Program-made: the position numbers and the translations under genes
The notes under the pieces: generated by a model
Told to the model about the DNA's origin: nothing
Database searches by the model: none
What the model saw: the letters and a program-made list of their open reading frames with translations, nothing else
Part shown: piece by piece, positions 6,193-12,868 of the stretch
How the letters are laid out: the number at the start of each line of letters is the position of its first letter
Numbering within the stretch: position 1 is the first letter of the stretch
Source of the DNA: a virus
DNA length: 30,340 nucleotides
Virus record (IMG/VR): IMGVR_UViG_3300030101_002473
Location: 1 to 30,340 of that record
Reading direction: 5' to 3' (one strand)

Positions 6193-6564
6193 TCACCTGT
6201 AAATAAATATACTACCTTTGCCTCCTACCATCCATTTCTTAGTAGCTTTCACTGTATGTACTTTCTTATCTTCATCTAATAAACAATCTAAAAATGCCTT
6301 TAGTAAATTATCTATATCAGGTTTTTGTTGGTGTGGCTCTCCTGCATGCATAGCAACTTTTTTACTCGACCATGATTTAGGACAAGGTATATGAAATTCA
6401 ATATCTAATGTATCACCAGGCGTATAATTTTGCTCCTTTGCCTGCTGCTCTAGCATTTTTTTATACTTCCAATACCTCAGTACTACAGGTCTTTTTTTCC
6501 ATGCATCTGCTCTAGTCATACGAGGTTTTCCCATTACAGGTACACTAAAATGTATCATGCTCAT
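6193..6564 (-). CDS. rusA: RusA-family Holliday junction resolvase
   Basis: The 123-aa protein has the family layout: N-terminal beta strand with GKPRMTR, a central DIEFHIPCPKSWS strand, and the diagnostic KPDIDNLLKAFLD (81-93), whose Asp83 and Asp85, with an acid in LLDEDKKV near 99, are the metal-binding catalytic residues. It cuts four-way junctions made during recombination or replication, acting as a dimer. The start overlaps the DnaB stop as ATGA; a second in-frame ATG two codons later is possible. Length is normal for the family. Confidence 0.92.
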   Translation of the reverse strand: MSMIHFSVPVMGKPRMTRADAWKKRPVVLRYWKYKKMLEQQAKEQNYTPGDTLDIEFHIPCPKSWSSKKVAMHAGEPHQQKPDIDNLLKAFLDCLLDEDKKVHTVKATKKWMVGGKGSIFIYR

Positions 6565-7868
6565 AAGCCGAATGTTGTTACGGTTTCATCTACAAACTTA
6601 CAAAATTCTCCTTTAAATGCAATATTAATACTTCCTGTTTCTCCATGTCTGTTTTTTGCTAGTAGTACCTTACACGCCTCATCATTGCTTTGTTTACTAT
6701 AGTAGCTATCTCTATAGATGAACATTACCATATCTGCATCTTGCTCTATTGCTCCTGATTCTCTTAAATCGCTTAGCATAGGTGTTTTATCTGCTCTACT
6801 CTCTACAGCTCTACTAAGCTGAGATAAGCATATTACAGGTAATTCTAACTCCTTAGCTAGCACCTTTAATTGCCTACTAATATAGCTTATTTGCTGCTCT
6901 CTGTTTTGCTGCTTATTTTGTCTATCTTGACCTTGTATTAGCTGCAGGTAATCTACTAGTATCATATCTATTTTGTTTTCATGATTAAGCTTTCTAGCAA
7001 TCGTTCTAAGCTGATAAATATCTAAGCTAGCTGAATCATCTATAATAATGTTATTATCATTAACTAAGCTAGTAATGTCTTCATGTATTTTTTTGTGTTC
7101 ATCATTTGTTAGCTTACCTCTCTTAATCCTATCATGATTAATATTCGATTTGCTACTAATGAGCTTGTATCCTATCTCTCTAGAGCCCATCTCTAGGCTG
7201 AAGAATAAAGCACGTTTTTTTTGCTCTGCACATGTAGTCATAAAATTTAATGCTAGTGTTGTCTTGCCCATGCCTGGCCTAGCTGCTAGTATAATTAACT
7301 CACCTTGATTGAAGCCGTTAGTTAATCTATCAAGATACTTGTATCCTGTAGGTATACCTGTAATATTGCCTGTACTCTTACTAGCTTGTTCCATAGCTTT
7401 TAGGCTATCTGTAATTACCTCTGTTATACTATGATAGGACCTTATCTTAGCATGCCTTGATACTAGGTCTGTTAGATGAGCAACACTTGACAAGATATCA
7501 AAAACATCATTACTAGTGTCATGTACTTTGTCTACTATCTTGTGTACCTTTAGCAGCTCTCTTTTCATCTGATACTCCTTTAATATGTAACAGTGTTCCT
7601 GTATATTTAATGAAGTGCTACTAGTTAAATCAGTAATAGCGCTTAAATCTATTTTACCTTTAAGAGCTTCACCTACAGTAATGATATCAGGCACTTTACC
7701 TTTATTGTAGATTTCAATACATGTACTGTATATTTTAGCATGCTCCTTATCATAGAAACAATCTTTATTAACTAGGTCTGCTATTACGTGTATATCCTCC
7801 TCACTTGTTAGCATAGCGCCTAGTACTGCTTTCTCTATATCTTCTGCTTGTGGTATCTTACTAGTCAT
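6561..7868 (-). CDS. dnaB: Replicative DNA helicase, DnaB family
   Basis: Full length at 435 aa. The N-terminal domain (AEDIEKAVLGAML at 8-20) and the RecA-like ATPase domain are both present: Walker A AARPGMGKTT near 195-204, SLEMGSREI near 224-232, Walker B ILVDYLQL near 303-310, and the late SQLSRAVESR and DLRESGAIEQDADMV motifs (349-381). It unwinds the phage replication fork as a hexamer. It begins in an ATGA overlap with the winged-helix gene, whose product may load it; no separate primase was recognised, so the host primase may be used. Confidence 0.96.
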   Translation of the reverse strand: MTSKIPQAEDIEKAVLGAMLTSEEDIHVIADLVNKDCFYDKEHAKIYSTCIEIYNKGKVPDIITVGEALKGKIDLSAITDLTSSTSLNIQEHCYILKEYQMKRELLKVHKIVDKVHDTSNDVFDILSSVAHLTDLVSRHAKIRSYHSITEVITDSLKAMEQASKSTGNITGIPTGYKYLDRLTNGFNQGELIILAARPGMGKTTLALNFMTTCAEQKKRALFFSLEMGSREIGYKLISSKSNINHDRIKRGKLTNDEHKKIHEDITSLVNDNNIIIDDSASLDIYQLRTIARKLNHENKIDMILVDYLQLIQGQDRQNKQQNREQQISYISRQLKVLAKELELPVICLSQLSRAVESRADKTPMLSDLRESGAIEQDADMVMFIYRDSYYSKQSNDEACKVLLAKNRHGETGSINIAFKGEFCKFVDETVTTFGL

Positions 7869-8278
7869 GATATGAATTTTTTTAGTGGCTTTAAAGGTTT
7901 ATAATTATCATTATTGAATTGCAACCTTTTGCTAATTTTTGTTTTACTTTTATACTCATCTGCCTGATAATTTTTGTAGTTAAGTATCTGAATTACAGAG
8001 CATTTATTATAAGTTTTTTTGGTGATTTGTTTTACTTTTTCAAATTTTTTGATTATCCTATAGCATTGCATTTCAGATATACCTGTCTGTTCGCTAAGGC
8101 CTTTCATGCTACATAATATCTGTCCTGGTCTTATAGTATATTCTCTGCCTTTGAACTTCCATGTACTACCATTATGAGATGCTCTTATTAATAGATGCAG
8201 CCATAAATGTATGTATTGTGATTTCTTATAGTACTTGTTTAGCGCTATCTTTCTGTGTAACTTTATGTATCCTTTCAT
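7865..8278 (-). CDS. Winged-helix replication protein, possible helicase loader/initiator
   Basis: The 137-aa protein starts KGYIKLHRKI and continues with YIHLWLHLLIRASH, YTIRPGQILCSMKGLSEQTGISEMQCYRIIKKFEK, then a beta wing (KCSVIQILNY). This is the N-terminal winged-helix layout of phage replisome organiser or DnaD-like proteins, here without the usual C-terminal helicase-loading domain. It precedes dnaB with an ATGA junction, so a role in helicase delivery or origin binding is likely. It overlaps the DnaA-like gene by 53 bases; I keep this start because the KxxIKLHRKI beginning is typical of the family. Confidence 0.72.
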   Translation of the reverse strand: MKGYIKLHRKIALNKYYKKSQYIHLWLHLLIRASHNGSTWKFKGREYTIRPGQILCSMKGLSEQTGISEMQCYRIIKKFEKVKQITKKTYNKCSVIQILNYKNYQADEYKSKTKISKRLQFNNDNYKPLKPLKKFIS

Positions 8279-8810
8279 TCTTCTGTAGTTTTTTAATGTT
8301 AATATCTATGTTGTATCTAGCAAATGCAAAAAGTATCGTTTTTAAGCATTTTGGCGCATTTTCAATGCTTCGGTATATGTTTGCCCTAAAATTACCCAAA
8401 GTTATCGCAAATCGTACCTTTTGGCGTGCTTTCGGTATGTTTGTCTCGATTATCTTGATGTTATTTTGCTGTAAAATATGATTGAATTTAGCTGAATCAA
8501 GATGCTCAAAGCTATGATAATTCTCTCCTTGTAGTGCAGCTTTTAGGGCCTTGTAAAATACTCTATATCTATCAAAATACATCATGTTATCATCATGACA
8601 GTTATACCAATAGCAGAAAGTAGTTCTGTCTCTGCTAGTAATATATTTAGCTAGTTCTCCATAATCTATAGCGAGCTCTCGCATGATGTAATTACATGTG
8701 CATTGTCTTACAATAGTTAGTATCTGTTTTCTAGATGACCAGTGAAAAGAGCCTACAGGTATCCCTGCAAGCTCCTCACTTGTTTTAATTATATCCTCAA
8801 TTACTTGCAT
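8226..8810 (-). CDS. Protein with DnaA domain IV-like DNA-binding segment
   Basis: From the ATG at 8810 the protein has 194 aa. Residues about 12-80 match the DnaA C-terminal helix-turn-helix: a helix with SSRKQILTIVRQCTCNYIMRE, then GELAKYITSRDRTTFCYW, equivalent to the GRDHTTV DnaA-box-reading loop (here Arg60-Asp61-Arg62-Thr63-Thr64). No AAA+ ATPase domain is present. It probably recognises phage origin sequences. The 3' quarter (8226-8480) encodes a basic Lys/Asn-rich tail whose DNA holds an imperfect tandem repeat, as if an origin were embedded in the gene, like lambda O. An upstream ATG at 8873 would overlap the annealing-protein gene by 77 bases; 8810 gives a 14-base overlap and is preferred. 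Confidence 0.7.
   Translation of the reverse strand: MQVIEDIIKTSEELAGIPVGSFHWSSRKQILTIVRQCTCNYIMRELAIDYGELAKYITSRDRTTFCYWYNCHDDNMMYFDRYRVFYKALKAALQGENYHSFEHLDSAKFNHILQQNNIKIIETNIPKARQKVRFAITLGNFRANIYRSIENAPKCLKTILFAFARYNIDINIKKLQKNERIHKVTQKDSAKQVL
8328..8445. repeat. Imperfect tandem repeat, candidate origin/iterons
   Basis: Two related units, about 8328-8385 and 8398-8445, share AAAGT(T)ATCG, TTTTGGCG, TGCT(T)TCGGTAT and GTTTG in the same order; the first carries a 9-base insertion. They lie in the 3' part of the gene for the DnaA domain IV-like protein. Placement in an initiator gene suggests binding sites of the replication origin. Confidence 0.45.
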
Positions 8811-9441
8811 CCTGTGATTCTTTTTCCTTGATTGCTTTATCAAGTACATCGTATTGGTCTGCACTAACTTCATAATCTACTAGCTTTGCCTTTACTGTAG
8901 CTGCTTGACCTTGATGTATATAGTCTATCATTGATACTAGTATTTGCTTTGTCATCTTTTTCTTGAAAGCATTTCTAGGATGTGGCCTATCAAGATTTAC
9001 TTCACTATATTCCTTTTCTAGCTCTGCTACATATCTGTTATCATCATACTTACCTATAAATACATCAGCATTAAAGCCTATCTTAGAAAGGCCTTTAGTT
9101 AATGCATCTGTGCTCACTTTCTTGTAGATTTCATCATCTAGCTTACCTTTGCTATTATGAGTTGCTATACAGCTATTAATAGGATACGAGTGCTTATCCT
9201 CTCCTAGCTTGTACCAAAATGTTGCTTGATAGCCTAGTAGACCATCACATACCATAGTAAAGTTTTCATTTGATACTCCCCATCCATCGCCATAAGGGCC
9301 GAATTGTTCTGTAGCTGTTTGGATTTGATAGTATGCATTAACAGTAGTAAACTTTCTACCAAAGCCTAGCTTTCTAGTGTATTTTGGATTAGTTTTTTCA
9401 ACACTATTCCAGAGTTCCATATTTATAGTTTTGTCTTTCAT
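8797..9441 (-). CDS. Single-strand annealing protein, Rad52/Erf-like
   Basis: In this 214-aa protein, residues about 36-56 (AYYQIQTATEQFGPYGDGWG) are the signature of the DUF1071/Rad52-like phage recombinases, in which a Tyr/Ala helix is followed by FGxxGxGW. STDALTKGLSKIGFNADVFIG near 128-148 is the other conserved block. Such proteins anneal complementary single strands in phage recombination and repair, often with an SSB; an SSB-like protein and RusA are encoded just downstream. It starts in an ATGA overlap with the 9438 gene. The basic C-terminus (KKKMTKQ, then helices) is less conserved. The exact family among phage annealing proteins would need a profile search. Confidence 0.78.
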   Translation of the reverse strand: MKDKTINMELWNSVEKTNPKYTRKLGFGRKFTTVNAYYQIQTATEQFGPYGDGWGVSNENFTMVCDGLLGYQATFWYKLGEDKHSYPINSCIATHNSKGKLDDEIYKKVSTDALTKGLSKIGFNADVFIGKYDDNRYVAELEKEYSEVNLDRPHPRNAFKKKMTKQILVSMIDYIHQGQAATVKAKLVDYEVSADQYDVLDKAIKEKESQDASN

Positions 9442-9737
9442 GATTTATTATTGTTTTGATTAGTAAAATGTGGTTCGTGATATACCTCGTACAGGTATCT
9501 ATCGCCTACGTCATCATCTTCATAGATGCGCTCTACTACAGTAAGATGTACATTAAGAGTTAGCTTTCTAAGCATACTCTGTATATTCTCTGCAGGCTTT
9601 TGTAGCCAATAGCCAAATCTTAAGTAAAGGCTGCTAACAGGACCGTCGCTATGCTCAGGATATGTGCTAGTAGCGCCTACGTCAAATACGCCATACTTTT
9701 CTTCTAGTAGTATTAAGTGATTAATATGTATTCTCAT
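9438..9737 (-). CDS. Hypothetical early protein (99 aa)
   Basis: Both ends are ATGA junctions with neighbours (9734-9737 and 9438-9441), so it is firmly part of the early operon between unknown small genes and the annealing protein. The 99-aa product is mixed alpha/beta with a central SSLYLRFGYWLQKP segment and an acidic YEDDDVGDRYLYEVYHEPHF region. No domain, membrane segment or metal motif is recognised. Function unknown. Confidence 0.75.
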   Translation of the reverse strand: MRIHINHLILLEEKYGVFDVGATSTYPEHSDGPVSSLYLRFGYWLQKPAENIQSMLRKLTLNVHLTVVERIYEDDDVGDRYLYEVYHEPHFTNQNNNKS

Positions 9738-9931
9738 GTTTTCTGTATGTATTTAATTAAACAATCTTTTAGATATTCCTTATCATGTAGATGACAAGCC
9801 TCATACAAGTCCATAGTAACGTGCACCTCCTCACCATCTATAATACATGTATAATATACTTCTCCTGTATCATCGCTTGCATGCACAGTAATAACTTTCT
9901 CTACATAGACCTGTTTTATATCAGAGCTCAT
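9734..9931 (-). CDS. Hypothetical early protein (65 aa)
   Basis: From the ATG at 9929-9931, which overlaps the previous gene's TGA as ATGA, the product has 65 aa. A longer reading from 9973 would add 14 basic residues and a 46-base overlap, and is less likely. The protein is beta-rich (VYVEKVITV, EVYYTCIIDGEEVHVTM) with a helical C-terminus (EACHLHDKEYLKDCLIKYI). No known domain is visible. Its role in the early operon is unknown. Confidence 0.72.
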   Translation of the reverse strand: MSSDIKQVYVEKVITVHASDDTGEVYYTCIIDGEEVHVTMDLYEACHLHDKEYLKDCLIKYIQKT

Positions 9932-10182
9932 AAGGCGTGCTCTTTTTCTATCTCCTCTCGCTCCTTTTCCCACTCTTTAATATACCATTCATCAATAGCA
10001 TAGTTCTGATAAGCAACGCCATCAGTTACTATGTGCGAGCATGTCTCAATAAATTCATATTTATCATAGTAGAGGTCATCGGGTAATATAGTGTTATTAT
10101 CTATTGTATGTAGCCAATAGATGGTATGACCATCTGCTGTATCTAGGTAATCAAATACCATTTTTTTAATTTCGTTTTTCAT
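9928..10182 (-). CDS. Hypothetical acidic early protein (84 aa)
   Basis: The 84-aa protein is acidic and aromatic-rich (TIYWLHTIDN, PDDLYYDKYEFIETC, DEWYIKEWEKEREEIEKEHAL), ending in a charged helix. Small acidic early phage proteins sometimes mimic DNA or inhibit host enzymes, but nothing here proves that. It starts three bases after the 138-aa gene's stop and ends in an ATGA overlap with the 65-aa gene. The family is not recognised. Confidence 0.72.
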   Translation of the reverse strand: MKNEIKKMVFDYLDTADGHTIYWLHTIDNNTILPDDLYYDKYEFIETCSHIVTDGVAYQNYAIDEWYIKEWEKEREEIEKEHAL

Positions 10183-10185
10183 GTG

Positions 10186-10602
10186 TTATTTTTTTAATTT
10201 TATACTTAGTGTTGGTTGTCCGTGCTTCACTATAGGCGCTTTTAATATTTCGCCTGTTTTCTCATCTATTATTGTATGCTTTAGAGCTTGCTTGTGCCTT
10301 TCTTTAATAGCTTTGAGCTCTAATTCTTTAGTAATAACCTCAGGTATGTTGCTATAATCATACCTAGTAGCGCTATTCTTGATAGTTATATCAGCATCCA
10401 TGTAGCCAAAAGTCATCTTACCATACTTCTCAGCCTCATCAACCGATATGTCTTTTAAGCGTTTTTTAGCCGTTTTAAGCGCATCTTCTATTTTTTTGAT
10501 GGTTATATATACGTCGAGAGGGTTTATATCGCCTTGCAGCACCTTTTGTACTAAATTATCGACGTCTGTCTGTATCTTATTCGTCTTAATTATTTCGTTC
10601 AT
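10186..10602 (-). CDS. Hypothetical early protein (138 aa), common phage type
   Basis: The 138-aa protein has an N-terminal helical half (TDVDNLVQKVLQGDINPLDVYITIKKIEDALKTAKKR) and a second half with GYMDADITIKNSATRYDYSNIPE and a charged C-terminal helix. This INPLxVYxxxKxxExAL pattern is familiar from early regions of Bacteroidota phages near recombination genes, but I know of no established function. It starts one base after the 111-aa gene's stop. A structural accessory to recombination is guesswork. Confidence 0.75.
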   Translation of the reverse strand: MNEIIKTNKIQTDVDNLVQKVLQGDINPLDVYITIKKIEDALKTAKKRLKDISVDEAEKYGKMTFGYMDADITIKNSATRYDYSNIPEVITKELELKAIKERHKQALKHTIIDEKTGEILKAPIVKHGQPTLSIKLKK

Positions 10603-10603
10603 T

Positions 10604-10939
10604 TTAGTATTCCTTTAGATTGTTAGCTACTCTTTTTCTATATCTCTCAAGCCTGATGATACTAGTCATCGCCTTTCTTACCATGTCTGCACAATCCTGA
10701 TATGCTAGGCCTCTTACATTGTCTGAATGTTTTTTCATTAGCGAATGTGCAATATTTTCCATGATACTAGCTTGTAGGTTTAGCTCGTCGTACACAGTTT
10801 CTGCATCGAATTTACTAATGCCCTCTAGCCTTAATTGCTTAGTTACTCTTTTTGTTGTTAGAGTATCTTCGTTTTCTAATCTAGTAACCTCTGCCTGAAG
10901 CTCCTCGATTGTTCTAGTATTTTTTTCTTCGTTTTTCAT
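10604..10939 (-). CDS. Hypothetical coiled-coil early protein (111 aa)
   Basis: The 111-aa product begins with a heptad-rich coiled coil (TIEELQAEVTRLENEDTLTTKRVTKQL), followed by two helices (ETVYDELNLQASIMENIAHSL and QDCADMVRKAMTSIIRLERYRKRV). It is the first gene after hammerhead ribozyme 2: cleavage between 10965 and 10964 would give this mRNA a 25-nt leader with a 5'-hydroxyl. The leader is A/T-rich without Shine-Dalgarno. Function unknown. Confidence 0.72.
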   Translation of the reverse strand: MKNEEKNTRTIEELQAEVTRLENEDTLTTKRVTKQLRLEGISKFDAETVYDELNLQASIMENIAHSLMKKHSDNVRGLAYQDCADMVRKAMTSIIRLERYRKRVANNLKEY

Positions 10940-10958
10940 GATTTTTGTAATTATAGTT

Positions 10959-11043
10959 TATACTGACTAGATGAGGCTGAACACACTAGTAAAAGCACCT
11001 CACCTAGTTTCGCTAGGTTACTATCCTAGCTCATCAGAGTACA
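10959..11043 (-). ncRNA. Hammerhead ribozyme 2 (type I topology)
   Basis: On the minus strand all hammerhead elements occur in order. Stem I 5' strand UGUACU (11043-11038); core CUGAUGA (11037-11031); stem II GCUAGG / CCUAGC (11030-11025 and 11017-11012), a perfect 6 bp with a 7-nt loop; core GAAA (11011-11008); stem III CUAGGUGAGG / CCUCAUCUAG (11007-10998 and 10976-10967), 10 bp with one G-U, 21-nt loop; UC (10966-10965); stem I 3' strand AGUAUA. A15.1-U16.1 pairing is present and C17 is the cleavage base, so cleavage falls between 10965 and 10964. The open ends are in stem I. The core overlaps codons Leu-Met-Ser and the TAG stop of the 160-aa gene; the stop lies in stem II. Confidence 0.92.
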
Positions 11044-11508
11044 TTTCATTACTGAATAAGCATGTCTTATTATCTCTACTAATACGCTCTCTAGCATTTG
11101 TAGCTTGTACTTAGGCATTCTATTACTACAAGCTAGGTCCATTACTAGATTATTGAAATCTGTATCTAGTCCTGCATACTGCAAAGTAAATGATTGTTTT
11201 TCTAGATACTTATTAACAGGCACACATAGTTCTCTGTAAAATTTGCTCATTTCAGTTTCACCAAAATTTACTTCAGCTATATTACAGCCACCATTGTTAT
11301 ACAAATCATAGTAGCACCTTGATACGCCTAGTAGAGCATTCATTACATTATTTAACTGAGCATCTCTATACATGCACATACCTGATGTAGGTATTAGCTC
11401 CCACAGCTTATCATACCATATTTGTACAGGCGAGTTACCTGACCATATTGTAGTTTCATCAAAGTCCTTTGATACCTTATCATATTGTGTTGCATTTATT
11501 GTCGTCAT
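11026..11508 (-). CDS. Unknown protein (160 aa) encoded between two hammerhead ribozymes
   Basis: The 160-aa product is mostly helical with nine Cys and frequent Tyr/Met; QIWYDKLWELIP, LGVSRCYYDLYNN and a C-terminal helix (KLQMLESVLVEIIRHAYSVM) stand out. No family is recognised. Self-cleavage at ribozyme 1 (11535|11534) and ribozyme 2 (10965|10964) would release a 570-nt RNA carrying just this ORF with a 26-nt leader. Its last codons and stop are part of ribozyme 2, so terminating ribosomes would cover the catalytic core. It follows the ArdC-like gene, so a role in counter-defence is a guess from position only. Confidence 0.75.
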   Translation of the reverse strand: MTTINATQYDKVSKDFDETTIWSGNSPVQIWYDKLWELIPTSGMCMYRDAQLNNVMNALLGVSRCYYDLYNNGGCNIAEVNFGETEMSKFYRELCVPVNKYLEKQSFTLQYAGLDTDFNNLVMDLACSNRMPKYKLQMLESVLVEIIRHAYSVMKCTLMS

Positions 11509-11527
11509 TTTTTTATATTTTATTATT

Positions 11528-11585
11528 AGTAACAGACCTGGATACTACTCCAGGTTTCGCTCTATCAGAGCTCATCAGTGCTACT
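11528..11585 (-). ncRNA. Hammerhead ribozyme 1 (type I topology)
   Basis: A compact 58-nt hammerhead on the minus strand. Stem I 5' strand AGUAGCA (11585-11579); core CUGAUGA (11578-11572); stem II GCUC / GAGC (11571-11568 and 11562-11559) with loop UGAUA; core GAAA (11558-11555); stem III CCUGG / CCAGG (11554-11550 and 11541-11537) with an 8-nt loop; UC (11536-11535); stem I 3' strand UGUUACU (11534-11528), 7 bp with one G-U. Every core base matches the consensus, including the A15.1-U16.1 pair and C17; cleavage is between 11535 and 11534. Open ends are in stem I. The ArdC-like gene's TAG stop (11583-11581) lies inside stem I, and the next ATG is 26 nt past the cleavage site. Confidence 0.94.
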
Positions 11586-12516
11586 TGTTAATGATACGCT
11601 TAACAGCTTTCTCTGCTGCTCCACCTGCTTTTAGTATCCACTTAGGCTCACTACCTAGCTTGCTAATCCAACCGTTAATATAAGCCTGAGAATTATCATC
11701 ATTATCAGACGGCTTAACACCTGTGAATGCTACTAAGTACATAGAGCCCATCTCTGCTATTAGCTCCTCAAATGAGTAAGTATCACTACCAAATGCAACA
11801 CTAGCTTCACCTGATACGCCTTTTCTGTTTAATCTAGTACTGTGGCCTGTACTGTGTACTAACTCATGAAATAAAGTTTTGTAGTAGTCATCAGTAGACA
11901 AGAAAGCCTCAGGACGTGGCATCTGTACTAGGTCCTGAGATGGTCTGTAGAATGCTTTTTGGCCTCCATGCTTTAGCTCAGGAGCTTGATAGTAGTCTCT
12001 GTATACACTACCTGCTGATTCAATAGGCTGATAGATGCTAGTTGCTTTAGGCTTAGATGCCTTAGGTAATTTAAGGCCCTCACATTGTGCTACATTAAAT
12101 ACTCTAAAGTATCTAGGAGACCAATTCTCTGATACACCTTTATCACTAGGCTTATGACCTGCTTTAGCAAGAGCCTTAGCATTAGCGTACCATTTACCAT
12201 CAGCAAAATAAGATACTAGCCAATAGATAACTTCATTGCCTTTCTCACCTGTCTTTACATTGCCTCCTAGCTCCTCAGCTTGCTTATAAGTAACAAACTC
12301 AGGTCTAATCCATTCGTTAGCTCTCATGCTTGCAGATAATAAAAGTACGTTGATGCCGTTATACTCTTTCTTAGTTTTTAGATTACATGGCACGATAAAC
12401 TCGCCATCGTTGTTAGTCCACGGCTTGAACCATGATAAGCCGTCTTTCTTTAATCCGTCTATTACTTTGTTTGTAATTACTTCGTATACTGTTGTTTTTG
12501 TGTTAGTGTTATTCAT
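11581..12516 (-). CDS. ardC: ArdC-like antirestriction protein (ssDNA-binding plus zinc peptidase-like domain)
   Basis: The 311-aa protein has two domains. Residues about 5-150 are the ArdC N-terminal single-stranded DNA-binding type: LSWFKPW, PCNLKTKKEYNGINVLLL, FVTYKQAEELGGNVKTGEKG, YFRVFNVAQCEGL. The C-terminal domain is the zincin-like peptidase: MPRPEAFLSTDDYYKTLFHELVH with HELVH at 217-221, STGHSTRL, and EELIAE at 250-255 supplying the third ligand. ArdC proteins protect incoming DNA from host restriction. Early position supports that role, and the genome also lacks GATC entirely, a second sign of restriction pressure. Its stop codon lies in stem I of ribozyme 1. Confidence 0.88.
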   Translation of the reverse strand: MNNTNTKTTVYEVITNKVIDGLKKDGLSWFKPWTNNDGEFIVPCNLKTKKEYNGINVLLLSASMRANEWIRPEFVTYKQAEELGGNVKTGEKGNEVIYWLVSYFADGKWYANAKALAKAGHKPSDKGVSENWSPRYFRVFNVAQCEGLKLPKASKPKATSIYQPIESAGSVYRDYYQAPELKHGGQKAFYRPSQDLVQMPRPEAFLSTDDYYKTLFHELVHSTGHSTRLNRKGVSGEASVAFGSDTYSFEELIAEMGSMYLVAFTGVKPSDNDDNSQAYINGWISKLGSEPKWILKAGGAAEKAVKRIINK

Positions 12517-12543
12517 TTTTTTATTATTTTAAGATTATTATTA

Positions 12544-12777
12544 TTAGTATGTTGTGTCCATTGTTAGGTCGTATGTAAAGCCCTCTAGAGCCTGCTTGAT
12601 TGTATGATAGTTATGTACGAAATCTCTTGTAGGACCTGTGAATGTTAGCTCTACATCGCCTGACTTGATAGTCCATGTTAGCGCTTTACTTCTTGATGTT
12701 AAGATTACTTCTTCTGCTTGTAGTAGTGATGTTAATTGTTCTACTGTGCTTAATGTTTTTTTACTAGTGTTGTTCAT
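12544..12777 (-). CDS. Hypothetical first gene of early operon (77 aa)
   Basis: The 77-aa protein starts like the ArdC-like product (MNNT), a local similarity that may reflect shared leader sequence. It has an N-terminal helix (LSTVEQLTSLLQAEEVIL), a central beta segment (ALTWTIKSGDVELTFTG) and a final GFTYDLTMDTTY. No domain is recognised. It is the first gene downstream of the 292-base non-coding region, so it probably leads the early operon. A small DNA-binding or antirestriction accessory would fit but is speculative. Confidence 0.65.
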   Translation of the reverse strand: MNNTSKKTLSTVEQLTSLLQAEEVILTSRSKALTWTIKSGDVELTFTGPTRDFVHNYHTIKQALEGFTYDLTMDTTY

Positions 12778-12814
12778 TTGTTAAAATTTTATATTCTTAA
12801 TTTTTTTGTCATTG

Positions 12815-12846
12815 CAAAGTTGAAACATTTTTTTTAATTGGCCAAA
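12815..12846 (-). promoter_or_regulatory. Candidate early promoter
   Basis: On the minus strand TTTG (12846-12843), a 20-base spacer and CAACTTTG (12822-12815) differ from the Bacteroidota consensus TTTG...TAnnTTTG by one base. Transcription would start near 12808, about 30 bases before the ATG at 12777. Confidence 0.45.
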
Positions 12847-12868
12847 CATTTTTATAAAAAAAGTAAAA

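Noticed and set aside
10441-10490. GCTTAAAACG-like words inside the 10186-10602 gene
   Set aside because: They match the repeat A/B core motif but encode a normal Lys/Leu-rich helix and lack the rest of the element.
11888-11894. CTGATGA on the minus strand inside the ArdC-like gene
   Set aside because: No stem II, GAAA or stem III follows; it encodes Thr-Asp-Asp in the peptidase domain.
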